From: Clostridiales bacterium
Lineage (GTDB): Bacteria; Bacillota; Clostridia; Oscillospirales; CAG-272
Reading direction: 5' to 3'
NCBI GenBank assembly: GCA_012840355.1
Contig: DULN01000008.1
Location: forward strand, 1 to 64,000
DNA length: 64,000 bases
Within the stretch, counting starts at the first letter, position 1, and each line of letters begins with the position of its first letter. Position numbers and translations under genes: made by a program. Shown piece by piece: positions 41,953-51,678 of this stretch. The notes under the pieces were generated by a model, which saw only the letters and a program-made list of their open reading frames with translations, did no database searches and was not told the origin of the DNA.

Positions 41953-43240
41953 AAAGCGCGTCGTCTCGCGTGGATATAAGCGATTCTGTGCGGCCAGTTA
42001 CGCTGTGCTTTATGGGCTTCCATGTCACTCTTGCGAACAGAGCGGTGAACGCGATTGGGATATAGGTAAACATCAAAAGCGGGAAAGTGAATGTGTAAAG
42101 CAGCTTTTTTGCTGCTGTCGTGCGTATGCGCTTCCACTCGACTAGCGTTATTAGCAGCCCGAGCGCATAAAGCGTCAGGTAAGCGCGCACAGAGCTTTCT
42201 GCAAGCGACTCGACAGCTATCATGATATTGTCTCCGAGCAGCGCGCCCGCTACCGCTAGCGTGACGTTCGCCACGATACCGACGAACGAAAGCAGCATCG
42301 CCGGCAAGGTCGACATCGTGAGGTCAAAGCAGGCAAAGTTGCCGCACAAAAAGCCGAGAATCAGCTTTTTGCCGTATTTGCGGTACATCTGAAGGTAGCC
42401 TTTCGACCAGCGCATCCGCTGGTGCCACGACTGGATGAAGTCCGTCGGCTGCTCGTCGAAAAACTCTGCCGCGCGGCAAAAACCAATCTGCACGCCGCTT
42501 GTTATTTGGTCGGCGGTAAACTCAATGTCCTCGCTGAGCATATGGTAAGTCCAGCCGCCGATTTTGTTTTTTATCCTGCGGCTGAAGAGGAACCCCGTGC
42601 CTGATACGAAACAGCTTGTGCCAAGCAGGCTGCGCGCGTGGTTGTGGCAGCACGCGTCGCGGAGGAAATTCAGCCCGTAGCCGGCTGAAATCCAGTTGTC
42701 GGCATAGTTTTTCGAGTTGCGGTAGCTGGTGATAATCTCGTACTTCCCGCCCGCAAACATTTCGTTCATGCGCTCGATGTAATCGGGCATGAGGATGTTG
42801 TCGGCATCGAATACCAAATAGCCGTCGAAAATGTCGCCGTAATCTTCGCCGATACGGGCAAGCAAGTATCCGAGCGCATAGCCTTTGCCCACGTGCTTTG
42901 TGTCTTGCCGCTCATAGACAATCGCGCCGTGCCCGCGCGCGACTTCAGCCGTCGCGTCTGTGCAGTTGTCGGCTAAAACGAATGTGGTCACAAGCTCTAT
43001 TGGATATGTTTGGCTTTTAATACTGTCAATCAGCTCGCCAATGACTGCCTCTTCGTTGCGCGCGCAGATCAATACTGCGTAGCGAAGAAGCGCAGGGGGC
43101 TTGCTTTGCGAGCCCTTTTTTCGTTTTGCGCGCTCCACAGCCCGACCTAAAAGCGACACAGGTACAAAAAGCAGCTGGTACGAGTAAATGATTATAAAAA
43201 GCGCAAGTATCGTGTTATTTATAATTTTTAATACTTCCAT
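41951..43240 (-). CDS. membrane glycosyltransferase, GT2 family
   Basis: The 429-residue protein has an N-terminal membrane helix (residues 5-32), a GT-A domain with VLICARNEEAVIGELI, VLADNCTDATAEVAR, the metal-binding FDADN near residue 147, EDIEF as the general base region and QRMRW (Q-x-x-R-W, about 276), then four or so C-terminal membrane helices. These are processive GT2 features shared with cellulose, hyaluronan and poly-N-acetylglucosamine synthases, so it likely makes or extends a surface polysaccharide. No polysaccharide partner gene is adjacent. The start lacks an obvious ribosome binding site. Confidence 0.87.
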   Translation of the reverse strand: MEVLKIINNTILALFIIIYSYQLLFVPVSLLGRAVERAKRKKGSQSKPPALLRYAVLICARNEEAVIGELIDSIKSQTYPIELVTTFVLADNCTDATAEVARGHGAIVYERQDTKHVGKGYALGYLLARIGEDYGDIFDGYLVFDADNILMPDYIERMNEMFAGGKYEIITSYRNSKNYADNWISAGYGLNFLRDACCHNHARSLLGTSCFVSGTGFLFSRRIKNKIGGWTYHMLSEDIEFTADQITSGVQIGFCRAAEFFDEQPTDFIQSWHQRMRWSKGYLQMYRKYGKKLILGFLCGNFACFDLTMSTLPAMLLSFVGIVANVTLAVAGALLGDNIMIAVESLAESSVRAYLTLYALGLLITLVEWKRIRTTAAKKLLYTFTFPLLMFTYIPIAFTALFARVTWKPIKHSVTGRTESLISTRDDAL

Positions 43241-43270
43241 ATCGAATAAATGCGGTTATGTGTTTTTTTC

Positions 43271-43282
43271 ACGGCCGGCCGT
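43271..43282. other. 12-bp GC palindrome in an AT-rich gap
   Basis: ACGGCCGGCCGT is perfectly self-complementary and lies in the otherwise AT-rich 265-base gap (43241-43505), which holds no gene that I can see. Confidence 0.4.
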
Positions 43283-43439
43283 CTTTGTGTTTACCAGTAT
43301 AACAGTTTTTAATTAAAATAAAAGCGGCTAAACTTTACGATTTTTTTAATACTGGATTGTTTTTTTATAAATTATTCACCCATTATATTTTTTGCGTAAA
43401 TCGAGCTAATTTAAAAAGGGAAAAATTGCGCCAAAATTT

Positions 43440-43458
43440 CCCCGCCGCAGCGGCGGGG
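43440..43458 (-). terminator. terminator of cyclase-family gene
   Basis: CCCCGCCG, CAG, CGGCGGGG (43440-43458) form an 8-bp GC stem; the minus-strand sequence after it (AAATTTTGGCGCAATTTTT) is moderately T-rich. Confidence 0.65.
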
Positions 43459-43505
43459 ATGTGATTGCAGTTTACGCAGTGTAATAGTATGGGCGGCGCA
43501 CGCTT

Positions 43506-44132
43506 TCACCGAACCGCGACAGCGCGCACCGGCGAGGCTTCGGCGTAAAGCTTAAGCGGCAGCGCCATAAACTGATACGAGCGTGGCGCAAGCTCCAGCA
43601 GCGCCGATGTTCCGACGAGGTTTTCGGCGATGAATACGCCAGCGGCGAGCAGCATTTTGTGAAGATCATACGGCTCCTTGTCCGGAGAAGGGGTATCAAG
43701 CCCGAGGATTTTTACCCCGCGCCTAGCGAGAAACTCCGCGAAATCCGGCGAGAGCACCGGGTAATCCGAGTAGTACCGCATAGGGTCGCCAAAGAGATCC
43801 GCAAAGTCGGTGCAGATGATAACCGCGTCACCGGAGTTGATGAGCTTTTCGTATTCCGGCAAAAGTTCGATCGTGCGCTTTCCCCTGCAGTCGAGCGCTA
43901 CGGCGGGCGCGATGAAGCATGAGGGGCTAAAATCTATTATTGTGCGCCCTTCGGCGAGCAGGTGCGAGGGGAGGTCGATATGAGTGCCGGCGTGAGCGGG
44001 CAAATCGAGACGGGTCAGCCGGTAGCCGTCGCGTTCGTACTCGCGGTCGCGTACAAGCCGCGCCTCGCCGTCGCCGGGGAATGTCGGCATGCCCGGTAAA
44101 ATCGGGTATGAAAGGTCGGCTATAATTTCCAT
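43506..44132 (-). CDS. cyclase-family protein (kynurenine formamidase-like metal hydrolase)
   Basis: The 208-residue protein has the metal-binding signature HAGTHIDLPSH (His47, His51, Asp53, His57) that defines the cyclase / arylformamidase family, with LGLDTPSPD downstream. Family members hydrolyse formylkynurenine, isatin or related cyclic amides. Tryptophan-degradation genes are absent nearby, so the substrate is uncertain. No clear Shine-Dalgarno sequence precedes the ATG. A hairpin at 44160-44176 separates it from the sugar isomerase gene upstream. Confidence 0.86.
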   Translation of the reverse strand: MEIIADLSYPILPGMPTFPGDGEARLVRDREYERDGYRLTRLDLPAHAGTHIDLPSHLLAEGRTIIDFSPSCFIAPAVALDCRGKRTIELLPEYEKLINSGDAVIICTDFADLFGDPMRYYSDYPVLSPDFAEFLARRGVKILGLDTPSPDKEPYDLHKMLLAAGVFIAENLVGTSALLELAPRSYQFMALPLKLYAEASPVRAVAVR

Positions 44133-44159
44133 AGTTTGTTTCTTATACTGAAATTAAAA

Positions 44160-44176
44160 CCGCAGAGCCACTGCGG
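44160..44176 (-). terminator. terminator-like hairpin after the sugar isomerase gene
   Basis: CCGCAG, five bases, CTGCGG form a 6-bp stem followed on the minus strand by TTTTAATTTC. Confidence 0.55.
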
Positions 44177-44229
44177 CGTCTGCGGCGGGGGATGATAAAT
44201 GAGCCGTTTTGCGGTGTTTGTTGCGCGGG

Positions 44230-45018
44230 TTATTTGTCAAGCCCGAACTTAGCCAGCTTTTCGCGCAGGAAATCGGCAGCCATGCGGATGTCGGTCTCGG
44301 GGTTGTCGCCGACTTCGCGCTCGATGGTCAAAAAGCCGTTAAATCCGGTCGAGGCGAGCGCGGGCAGATACTCGTCGAAGTTGACGTCGCCCTGACCGAG
44401 CGGCAGCTCCTCCCAGCCCTCCATGTTGCCTATCATCCTGCCGTCTTTGGCGTGGGTGTGAACGATGTACGGGCCGAGGACTTTCGCGGCTTCGGCGGCG
44501 TTGTCGCCGACGCACATAACGAGGTTTGCCGGGTCGAAGTTAACGCGGACGCCTTTTGCGCCAAGGCTGTCAAGGAACTCTTTCAGCACAACCGCTTTCT
44601 CGGGTCCGGTTTCGACCGCAAAATACGCGCCGATCGAGTCGCCGAACTCGGCAAGCTCGCGGCAAGCCTTGCGGAGAATCTCTTTGGTCTCGTTCTCCTC
44701 TTCGGGCACGACGCCGATATGGGTGGTGACGATGTTGCAGCCGAGCTTCTTCGACAGCTCAAGCACGCGCTTGGACTTGTCGATGAGCTCTGGGTTTTTT
44801 GCGGGGTCGGTGAACCCATGGCCGAAGTCGCCGCAGAGCGCCGAAAATACCAGCCCGTGCGAGGTGACAATATCGAGCAGCTCGCGCGCCTGCGCGTCGG
44901 TCATATCATAATCGTGCGTGCAGTATTTCTGGATGCCCTGCGCCCCAATCTCGGCGGCGATTTTGACCGCTTCCTTGAAGTCGCGGCGGAAGCTTTCGAC
45001 CATTACGCCGATTTTCAT
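44230..45018 (-). CDS. sugar phosphate isomerase/epimerase (xylose isomerase-like TIM barrel)
   Basis: The 262-residue protein is an AP-endonuclease-2 / xylose-isomerase-like TIM barrel. It has GIQKYCTHDYDMT, GCNIVTTHIGVVPEEE, FAVETGPEKA, RVNFDPANLVMCV, VHTHAKDGR and FLTIEREVGD, which contribute the metal-binding Glu, Asp, His and Glu. Such enzymes isomerise or epimerise sugars or inositol derivatives in the cytoplasm; the precise substrate is unknown. I use ATG 45018 (GGAGG 11 bases upstream). The longer frame from 45093 would start inside the promoter palindrome. It is divergent from the HAD hydrolase gene. Confidence 0.86.
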   Translation of the reverse strand: MKIGVMVESFRRDFKEAVKIAAEIGAQGIQKYCTHDYDMTDAQARELLDIVTSHGLVFSALCGDFGHGFTDPAKNPELIDKSKRVLELSKKLGCNIVTTHIGVVPEEENETKEILRKACRELAEFGDSIGAYFAVETGPEKAVVLKEFLDSLGAKGVRVNFDPANLVMCVGDNAAEAAKVLGPYIVHTHAKDGRMIGNMEGWEELPLGQGDVNFDEYLPALASTGFNGFLTIEREVGDNPETDIRMAADFLREKLAKFGLDK

Positions 45019-45058
45019 TTCCCAATTAACCTCCGGTGGGTAAAAATATTTCAAATAT

Positions 45059-45115
45059 ATTATACATGCTTTTTCTGATTTGTCTATAGACAAAATGTCT
45101 GATTTGAGATATAAT
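45059..45115. promoter_or_regulatory. divergent promoters sharing a 16-bp palindrome
   Basis: TTTGTCTATAGACAAA (45079-45094) is a perfect palindrome. Its right arm supplies a plus-strand -35, TAGACA (45087-45092), 17 bp before TATAAT (45110-45115). Its left arm supplies the mirror-image minus-strand -35, TAGACA (45086-45081), 16 bp before TATAAT (45064-45059). TCTGATTTG is also repeated at 45074-45082 and 45098-45106. One dimeric regulator bound here could block both promoters. Confidence 0.8.
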
Positions 45116-45157
45116 GTAAAAAAATAATAAAACGAACGTTCTTAAGGAGTAGATGCA

Positions 45158-45949
45158 ATGGCCGAGATTATACCGGCGATACTTGAGAAAAAAGCGTTCA
45201 TCTGCGACATGGACGGCGTGATATACCACGGCAACAAGCTTTTGCCGCATGTGCCGGAGTTTGTCGATTGGCTGGTAAAAAACAATAAAAAGTTTTTATT
45301 TTTGACCAACAGCAGCGAACGCTCGCCCCGCGAGCTGAGCCAGAAACTCGCGCGCATGGGGCTTTCGGTCAGCGAAGACCATTTTTATACCAGCGCGCTT
45401 GCTACCGCATCATTTTTAGCCTCTCAGTCGCCGGGCGCGAGCGTATACGTTATCGGCGAGCCGGGGCTGGTAAAAGCGCTCTACGACGTCGGGCTGACTA
45501 TGAACGACTATAACCCCGACTATGTGGTTTTTGGCGAGACGCGCTCGCTTTCGTATGAGAAAATCGAGCACGCCGTGCGGCTGGTCCAGCGCGGCGCAAA
45601 GCTGATTGGCACAAATACCGACCTTACCGCGCCCTCCGAAAACGGGATTATCCCCGCCTGCCGCGCGCTTATCTCGCCTATCGAGATGGCGACGGGTAAA
45701 AAGGCGTATTTTGTCGGCAAGCCGAACCCGTTGATGATGCGCCACGCGATAAAAAAGCTTGGAGTCGCAAGCTCCGAGGCGGCGATTATTGGCGACCGCA
45801 TGGACACAGACATAATCGCCGGCATAGAGTCCGAGCTTGACACGATACTCGTGCTCTCGGGCGTCACGACGATGGAAAACATCAATATGTTCCCGTATCG
45901 CCCGACCTATATCTTCCCGCACGTCGGCGCGATTATCGGGATTGACTAA
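45158..45949 (+). CDS. HAD-IIA hydrolase (NagD/AraL-like sugar phosphatase)
   Basis: The 263-residue protein belongs to the HAD superfamily with a C2-type cap. It has the nucleophile motif FICDMDGVIYHG (Asp17 and Asp19), FLTNSSERS (motif II), the lysine of VGKPNP and the acidic GDRMDTDI (about residue 210). NagD/AraL relatives dephosphorylate sugar phosphates, nucleotides or pyridoxal phosphate. AAGGAG is 8 bases before the ATG. It is divergent from the sugar isomerase gene and shares its palindromic promoter, suggesting action on the same sugar phosphate. Confidence 0.9.
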   Translation: MAEIIPAILEKKAFICDMDGVIYHGNKLLPHVPEFVDWLVKNNKKFLFLTNSSERSPRELSQKLARMGLSVSEDHFYTSALATASFLASQSPGASVYVIGEPGLVKALYDVGLTMNDYNPDYVVFGETRSLSYEKIEHAVRLVQRGAKLIGTNTDLTAPSENGIIPACRALISPIEMATGKKAYFVGKPNPLMMRHAIKKLGVASSEAAIIGDRMDTDIIAGIESELDTILVLSGVTTMENINMFPYRPTYIFPHVGAIIGID

Positions 45950-45984
45950 GGGGAGGGGCGGGCAGCCCTTCTTTACATAAAAAC

Positions 45985-46016
45985 AAGGTTCCGCTTAAAA
46001 GCGCGGAACCTTTTTA
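45985..46016. terminator. bidirectional terminator between HAD and GT2 genes
   Basis: AAGGTTCCGC (45985-45994) pairs with GCGGAACCTT (46003-46012), followed by TTT; the A-rich upstream flank serves the minus strand. Confidence 0.88.
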
Positions 46017-46736
46017 TTTGTGCAGTTTTTTTATTTTTGCCACGTCGCGCAACATGCGGAAGGCGTCTCTAAATAGGCGCACTTTCGAGGCGCGGTGGTT
46101 TACAATCGTGACCGGCAGCTCGAGCACCTTCGCGCCCGCTTTCTTATAAAGCAACAGCACCTCAAAATCAAACGCGAAGCCGTCGATTTTGCACTGCGAG
46201 AATATCTCTTGTACAAGCGGCGCCTTAAAGCACTTTATGCCACACTGCGAGTCGCTGTAACTGAAACCCGCGAGCAGCGAGACGGTTTTGTAAAACACCT
46301 TCGATGCGAGCTTGCGCGTAAAGGTATAGCCCGCGTACCCCGCCTCGTGCAGCCTGCGCGAGCCGATTGCCGCGTCTGCGCCCGACTCCCTTAGCGCACC
46401 GTAAAACCGACCGATGACCTCGGTGCCGTACGCCAGGTCGCAGTCGGTGAAAAGCACGAATCTGCCGCGCGCGGCGAGGACCCCGTCGCGCACCGCCGCG
46501 CCTTTCCCTTTGTTCGGCTTATGACCGACCAGCCTCACGCACGGGTGGGAGAAGGATTTTATTATTTCATCCGACCCGTCGGTGCTGCCGTCGTCGGAGA
46601 AGATTACCTCGTACTCGCCGGCTGGGAACAGGCGGTCAAGGTACCCGGTTAGCGCTTGGGCGGTAGCCTCAACAATTGCCGCTTCGTTATAAACAGGGAT
46701 GACGACTGAAAGCTCCAGCCCGCTATTATCTTCCAA
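46014..46736 (-). CDS. GT2 glycosyltransferase, dolichyl-phosphate-mannose-synthase-like
   Basis: The 240-residue cytoplasmic enzyme has LSVVIPVYNEAAIVEAT, FSDDGSTDGSDEII, NKGKGAAVRDGVLAARG, FTDCDLAYG (the D-x-D type metal site) and DSQCGIKCFKAPLV. It matches the DPM1-like GT2 group, which moves a sugar from a nucleotide to a polyprenyl phosphate for envelope glycan or protein glycosylation. It has no membrane segments. It is the third gene after gpmI and sortase B, 42 bases from the latter. The start lacks a strong ribosome binding site. Confidence 0.87.
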   Translation of the reverse strand: MEDNSGLELSVVIPVYNEAAIVEATAQALTGYLDRLFPAGEYEVIFSDDGSTDGSDEIIKSFSHPCVRLVGHKPNKGKGAAVRDGVLAARGRFVLFTDCDLAYGTEVIGRFYGALRESGADAAIGSRRLHEAGYAGYTFTRKLASKVFYKTVSLLAGFSYSDSQCGIKCFKAPLVQEIFSQCKIDGFAFDFEVLLLYKKAGAKVLELPVTIVNHRASKVRLFRDAFRMLRDVAKIKKLHK

Positions 46737-46778
46737 TAATCATCGCCGCCAATCGTAGTGTTTTTCGCATGCCCAAAG

Positions 46779-47852
46779 CTAAGTTTCAATTTTAACCAGT
46801 TTTGCCTGGACTGCGATGCGCTCGGACTGCGAGCGGTTGGTACAGGTCGAAAGCGTGAGTATCCGGTCCTTTTCGGAGAACTCGATGCCTTCACGCTGAT
46901 ATATGGAGTTTGCCTTCATCTCGTAGGCGAACTTGACGAATTCCTCGCCCGACGGGAACGCTGTCCTGATATAATGGTAGTACATGTCTGTGATATACAC
47001 CGCGAAGACTTCATAGGTGAATATGCCGTCGAAGGTGTATACCTCGATGTACTTGTTGTTGTTGAAAAAATCCTCGTCGAAGAAATAGTCTAGGGTATTA
47101 AACATCGTCCCGTCGCCCATGTGGTGCCCGTAGAGGATTGTGTTATAGTTTTTCAACACGTTCCTGTTGCACCGGTAATCGGCGAAAATCGCGCCGTTGG
47201 GGAGGTAGTCGCCCTTCCACGAATGGTTGAGGTAAAAGTCGTTGTCCTCCGCCTGGACAATTATGTCGTCGACCTTGGTTCCGGGGATTTTGATGTACCC
47301 GTAGACATCCTTGTTCTGCAGCCTCCACGCGTTAAGGCTTGCCTTTGCGAGCGCCACCCGCCTGTTGACACTCGATTGCCCGCTGGTTTTGGCATAGTCC
47401 GCCTCTGTAAGAGACATGGATTTTACAAAATCGGCGGCAGGGGGGCTTGGGGCAAGCGGCATGGCGAGCTTTACCGGCGCGTCGGGATTGCTGAATATTT
47501 CCTCTATGTCAAGCTCGAGCTTGACGCCGGCGTATATCTCCTGCGCGCGGCGGTAGTAATATAGCGTGCGCAGGATATAAAACACGCTGCCGACGAAAAC
47601 CGCGACGCATACTCCGAGCGTGAGGAGCCTTACCGCCTCAAACGGGCTTATTTTGCGCTTATTGGGCTGCGGCGGCGCGATGTCGTCGGGAGTGAGTGTC
47701 TCAAGCGAGTATAGAAATGGGCTCGCGTCGGTATTGTATTCAGGCTCGCTTACGAAAACCCCAAGCTCATGCGGATCGCTATCCGGGCTTCCGTATCCCC
47801 CGGGCGGGGGGTACGCCTCTTTTTTCGGCTTAATAAAAGCGGACAGGTTCAT
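46779..47852 (-). CDS. class B sortase
   Basis: The 357-residue transpeptidase has a proline-rich cytoplasmic N-terminus, one membrane helix near residues 74-96 and a sortase domain with NTILYGHHM (catalytic His near 239), LTLSTCT (catalytic Cys near 339) and the following TNRSQSERIAVQAKL with the active arginine. Class B enzymes attach specific surface proteins or pilins. No sorting-signal substrate is found in the window, so its target is elsewhere. It lies 27 bases after gpmI in the same direction; the ATG at 47852 has no strong ribosome binding site, so translation may be coupled. Confidence 0.9.
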   Translation of the reverse strand: MNLSAFIKPKKEAYPPPGGYGSPDSDPHELGVFVSEPEYNTDASPFLYSLETLTPDDIAPPQPNKRKISPFEAVRLLTLGVCVAVFVGSVFYILRTLYYYRRAQEIYAGVKLELDIEEIFSNPDAPVKLAMPLAPSPPAADFVKSMSLTEADYAKTSGQSSVNRRVALAKASLNAWRLQNKDVYGYIKIPGTKVDDIIVQAEDNDFYLNHSWKGDYLPNGAIFADYRCNRNVLKNYNTILYGHHMGDGTMFNTLDYFFDEDFFNNNKYIEVYTFDGIFTYEVFAVYITDMYYHYIRTAFPSGEEFVKFAYEMKANSIYQREGIEFSEKDRILTLSTCTNRSQSERIAVQAKLVKIET

Positions 47853-47879
47853 GGCAAACTTTAGGCTTTAGCCGGCGGG

Positions 47880-49535
<1,656 letters not shown>

Positions 49536-49866
49536 ATCTATGTTCCTTCTTGGAGTTTAGATTATTTTGCTTATTACTGCTATTATAGCTTGAAAATATG
49601 AATAATGCGTGTAAAAAACGATTCATAATCTGAATATTTCGTAAAAATATAAAAATTTTCGCCGTGGGCTTACAAATTTCGGCGCGCCGCTTTGCGCCCG
49701 TCAAAAGCGGCAAAGGGCAGAACTCGTCGCATTCATAGGCCGCGCCGGCAAGGTGCACAAAAAGTTTCGCCGTATTGTATAAACTTCGGCTAATCGCATC
49801 CTTGACTTTAATAATTTAACATGCTATCATATTAGCAAGTTAAAATATATTGCCTAGGGAATAAAA
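49536..49866. other. 331-base divergent intergenic region gpmI / his operon
   Basis: No gene is evident. Near gpmI a minus-strand TATAAT lies at about 49586-49581 with only a weak -35. In the middle an 8-bp hairpin GCCGCTTT / AAAGCGGC (49686-49693 with 49704-49711) and other GC-rich complementary bits are present with no T run. The his promoter is at the right end. Confidence 0.5.
49802..49830 (+). promoter_or_regulatory. promoter of the histidine operon
   Basis: TTGACT (49802-49807), 17 bp, TATCAT (49825-49830); the predicted transcript starts about 30 bases before hisZ, leaving no room for a T-box or attenuator leader. Confidence 0.8.
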
Positions 49867-51030
49867 ATGGAGAGCAAAAACCTTAAAATCAACGTACCCG
49901 ACGGGATGCGCGACCTTGTGTTTGGCGACTGCCGGCGGTACAGTGCTATCGAGCGTAGGCTCGCGGAAGTCTATGAGAGCTTAGGCTACAGGGAAGTGCG
50001 GACGCCGGCGCTCGAGTACCTTGAGGTGTTCGACGGCGGTAGCGCGCTCCCGCGAGAGCGGATGTATAAACTGACGGACAACTCGGGCAGGCTGCTTGCG
50101 CTGCGCGCCGACAACACGATGCCGATGGCGCGAGTGGCAGCGACAAAGCTACTCGGCGAGCTGCCCGCACTCTTATATTATAACCAAAGCGTGTTCGCTG
50201 TACAAAGCGAGAATTCCGGGCGCGCGGGCGAGATAATGCAAAGCGGCGTCGAGATAATCGGCGCGCCGGCGCCCCGCGGCGACCTTTTGTGCATTTATAC
50301 CGCGATAAAAGCCCTGAGAGTGCTTGGGTTGCCGTTCAAGCTCGAGCTTGGGCATGTGGGGTTCTTCAACAGCCTGCTTTGCGAGCTTGAGCTAACTGAC
50401 GAGGCGAAGACCGACCTGCGGCGGCTCGTCAACGCGAAAAACGCCGTGCTTCTCGGCAGTTTTGAGGGGCTTGAAAAATCGCAGCTTGCGAGGCTGCGCC
50501 GCATACCTCTGCTTTACGGCGGCGAGGAGATTTTCGACGAAGCCGAAGAGGTGGCGGCGGGAAACGAAGGCGCGCTTATAGCGCTGGAGTATGTAAAAAA
50601 GCTGCACCGGCTGCTTGAGGAGGCGGGGCTTGCGGACGATATAATTATAGACCTTGGCATTGTACATGAGATTGACTATTATACCGGCGCGGTGCTGCGG
50701 GGCTATACCGCGGGCGCGGGTGAGCCGATACTGAGCGGCGGCAGGTACGACGGACTGCTTGAGAGCTTCGGTCACAGCGTGCCAGCAACCGGGTTTGCGA
50801 TAAACGTGGGGCTTGTCGCCGAGCGCCTTGCCAATGCAGGGGTTGGCGAAAATGGCGGCGCGCCGGATGTGCTTATACATTACCCAGGGCATGAGTTTGC
50901 AAAAGCAGCGGAGCTTGCCGAGCGGCTCGCGAGCGAAGGAAAGCGCTGCGAGCTGTCGTGCTTTGGGAGCGAAGAAGAGGCGCGGCTCTATGCGGCAGCG
51001 CGCGGCATTCTGGAGGTGGTCGTGCTGTGA
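49867..51030 (+). CDS. hisZ: ATP phosphoribosyltransferase regulatory subunit HisZ
   Basis: The 387-residue protein is a catalytically inactive histidyl-tRNA synthetase relative that assembles with short-form HisG and confers histidine feedback control. It has PDGMRDLVFGD, a motif 2 equivalent LALRADNTMPMAR, and the HisA-type motif HEIDYYTGAVLRGYTAG...LSGGRYDGLL. The C-terminal part is shorter than in true HisRS. AGGGA precedes the ATG by 7 bases. Its TGA overlaps the hisG GTG start. It is first in the hisZGDCBHAFIE operon. Confidence 0.95.
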   Translation: MESKNLKINVPDGMRDLVFGDCRRYSAIERRLAEVYESLGYREVRTPALEYLEVFDGGSALPRERMYKLTDNSGRLLALRADNTMPMARVAATKLLGELPALLYYNQSVFAVQSENSGRAGEIMQSGVEIIGAPAPRGDLLCIYTAIKALRVLGLPFKLELGHVGFFNSLLCELELTDEAKTDLRRLVNAKNAVLLGSFEGLEKSQLARLRRIPLLYGGEEIFDEAEEVAAGNEGALIALEYVKKLHRLLEEAGLADDIIIDLGIVHEIDYYTGAVLRGYTAGAGEPILSGGRYDGLLESFGHSVPATGFAINVGLVAERLANAGVGENGGAPDVLIHYPGHEFAKAAELAERLASEGKRCELSCFGSEEEARLYAAARGILEVVVL

Positions 51031-51659
51031 TAAGGCTGGCGCTCACAAAGGGTCGGATAGAGTCTGAGGCGATAGCGCTGCTTGAGCGCGCGGGATACGA
51101 CTGCTCGGACCTTGCGGAGGAGCGGCGCGGCAGGCGGCTTATCTTTCGCACAGGCGGCGAAGAGCTTGAGATAGTGCTCGCGAAAGCGGGTGACGTGCTT
51201 ACTTATGTCGGGCATGGCGTTTGCGACGCGGGCATCGTGGGCAGCGACACGATAGCAGAGCAGGGCAGCGACGCCTGCGTGCTGCTCGACCTTGGGATTG
51301 GGCGCTGCCGGTTTGCGCTAGCCGGGAAAGCGGGGCAGTGGCGCGGCATTGGCCACCGGCGGCTTACCGTCGCTTCAAAATACCCGAACGTCACGCGCCG
51401 GTGGTTTGCCCGCCGCGGCGCGGACGTCGAAGTAGTAAAAATCGAAGGCTCGGTCGAGCTTGCGCCTTTACTCGGGCTTGCCGACGCGATTGTAGACATA
51501 GTCGAGACCGGCACGACGCTCAGGGAAAACGGGCTTGAGGTTTACGAGGTAATATCGGATGTTTCCGCAAGGCTTATTTTCAACATGGCGTCGATAAAGC
51601 TAAAAAAAGCCGAAACCGACGAGCTGGTGCGCCGGGTGCAAGTGGCAATCGGCTCATAA
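51027..51659 (+). CDS. hisG: ATP phosphoribosyltransferase, short catalytic subunit HisG
   Basis: This 210-residue enzyme joins ATP and PRPP in the first step of histidine synthesis. It is the short form lacking the C-terminal regulatory domain, consistent with the adjacent hisZ. It has ALTKGRIESEAI near the N-terminus, VGHGVCDAGIVGSDT, ASKYPNVTRRWF, and the PRPP-binding IVDIVETGTTLRENGL. The start is GTG 51027, in GTGA overlap with hisZ, with GGAGG 10 bases upstream. An earlier in-frame start at 50958 would lie deep inside hisZ. Confidence 0.95.
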   Translation: MIRLALTKGRIESEAIALLERAGYDCSDLAEERRGRRLIFRTGGEELEIVLAKAGDVLTYVGHGVCDAGIVGSDTIAEQGSDACVLLDLGIGRCRFALAGKAGQWRGIGHRRLTVASKYPNVTRRWFARRGADVEVVKIEGSVELAPLLGLADAIVDIVETGTTLRENGLEVYEVISDVSARLIFNMASIKLKKAETDELVRRVQVAIGS

Positions 51660-51678
51660 TAAAGTAGGGGGCAAAAGA

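Noticed and set aside
49681..49760. Structured GC-rich segment upstream of gpmI as a tRNA or riboswitch
   Set aside because: Hairpins are short, there is no cloverleaf or CCA end, and no riboswitch consensus was recognised.
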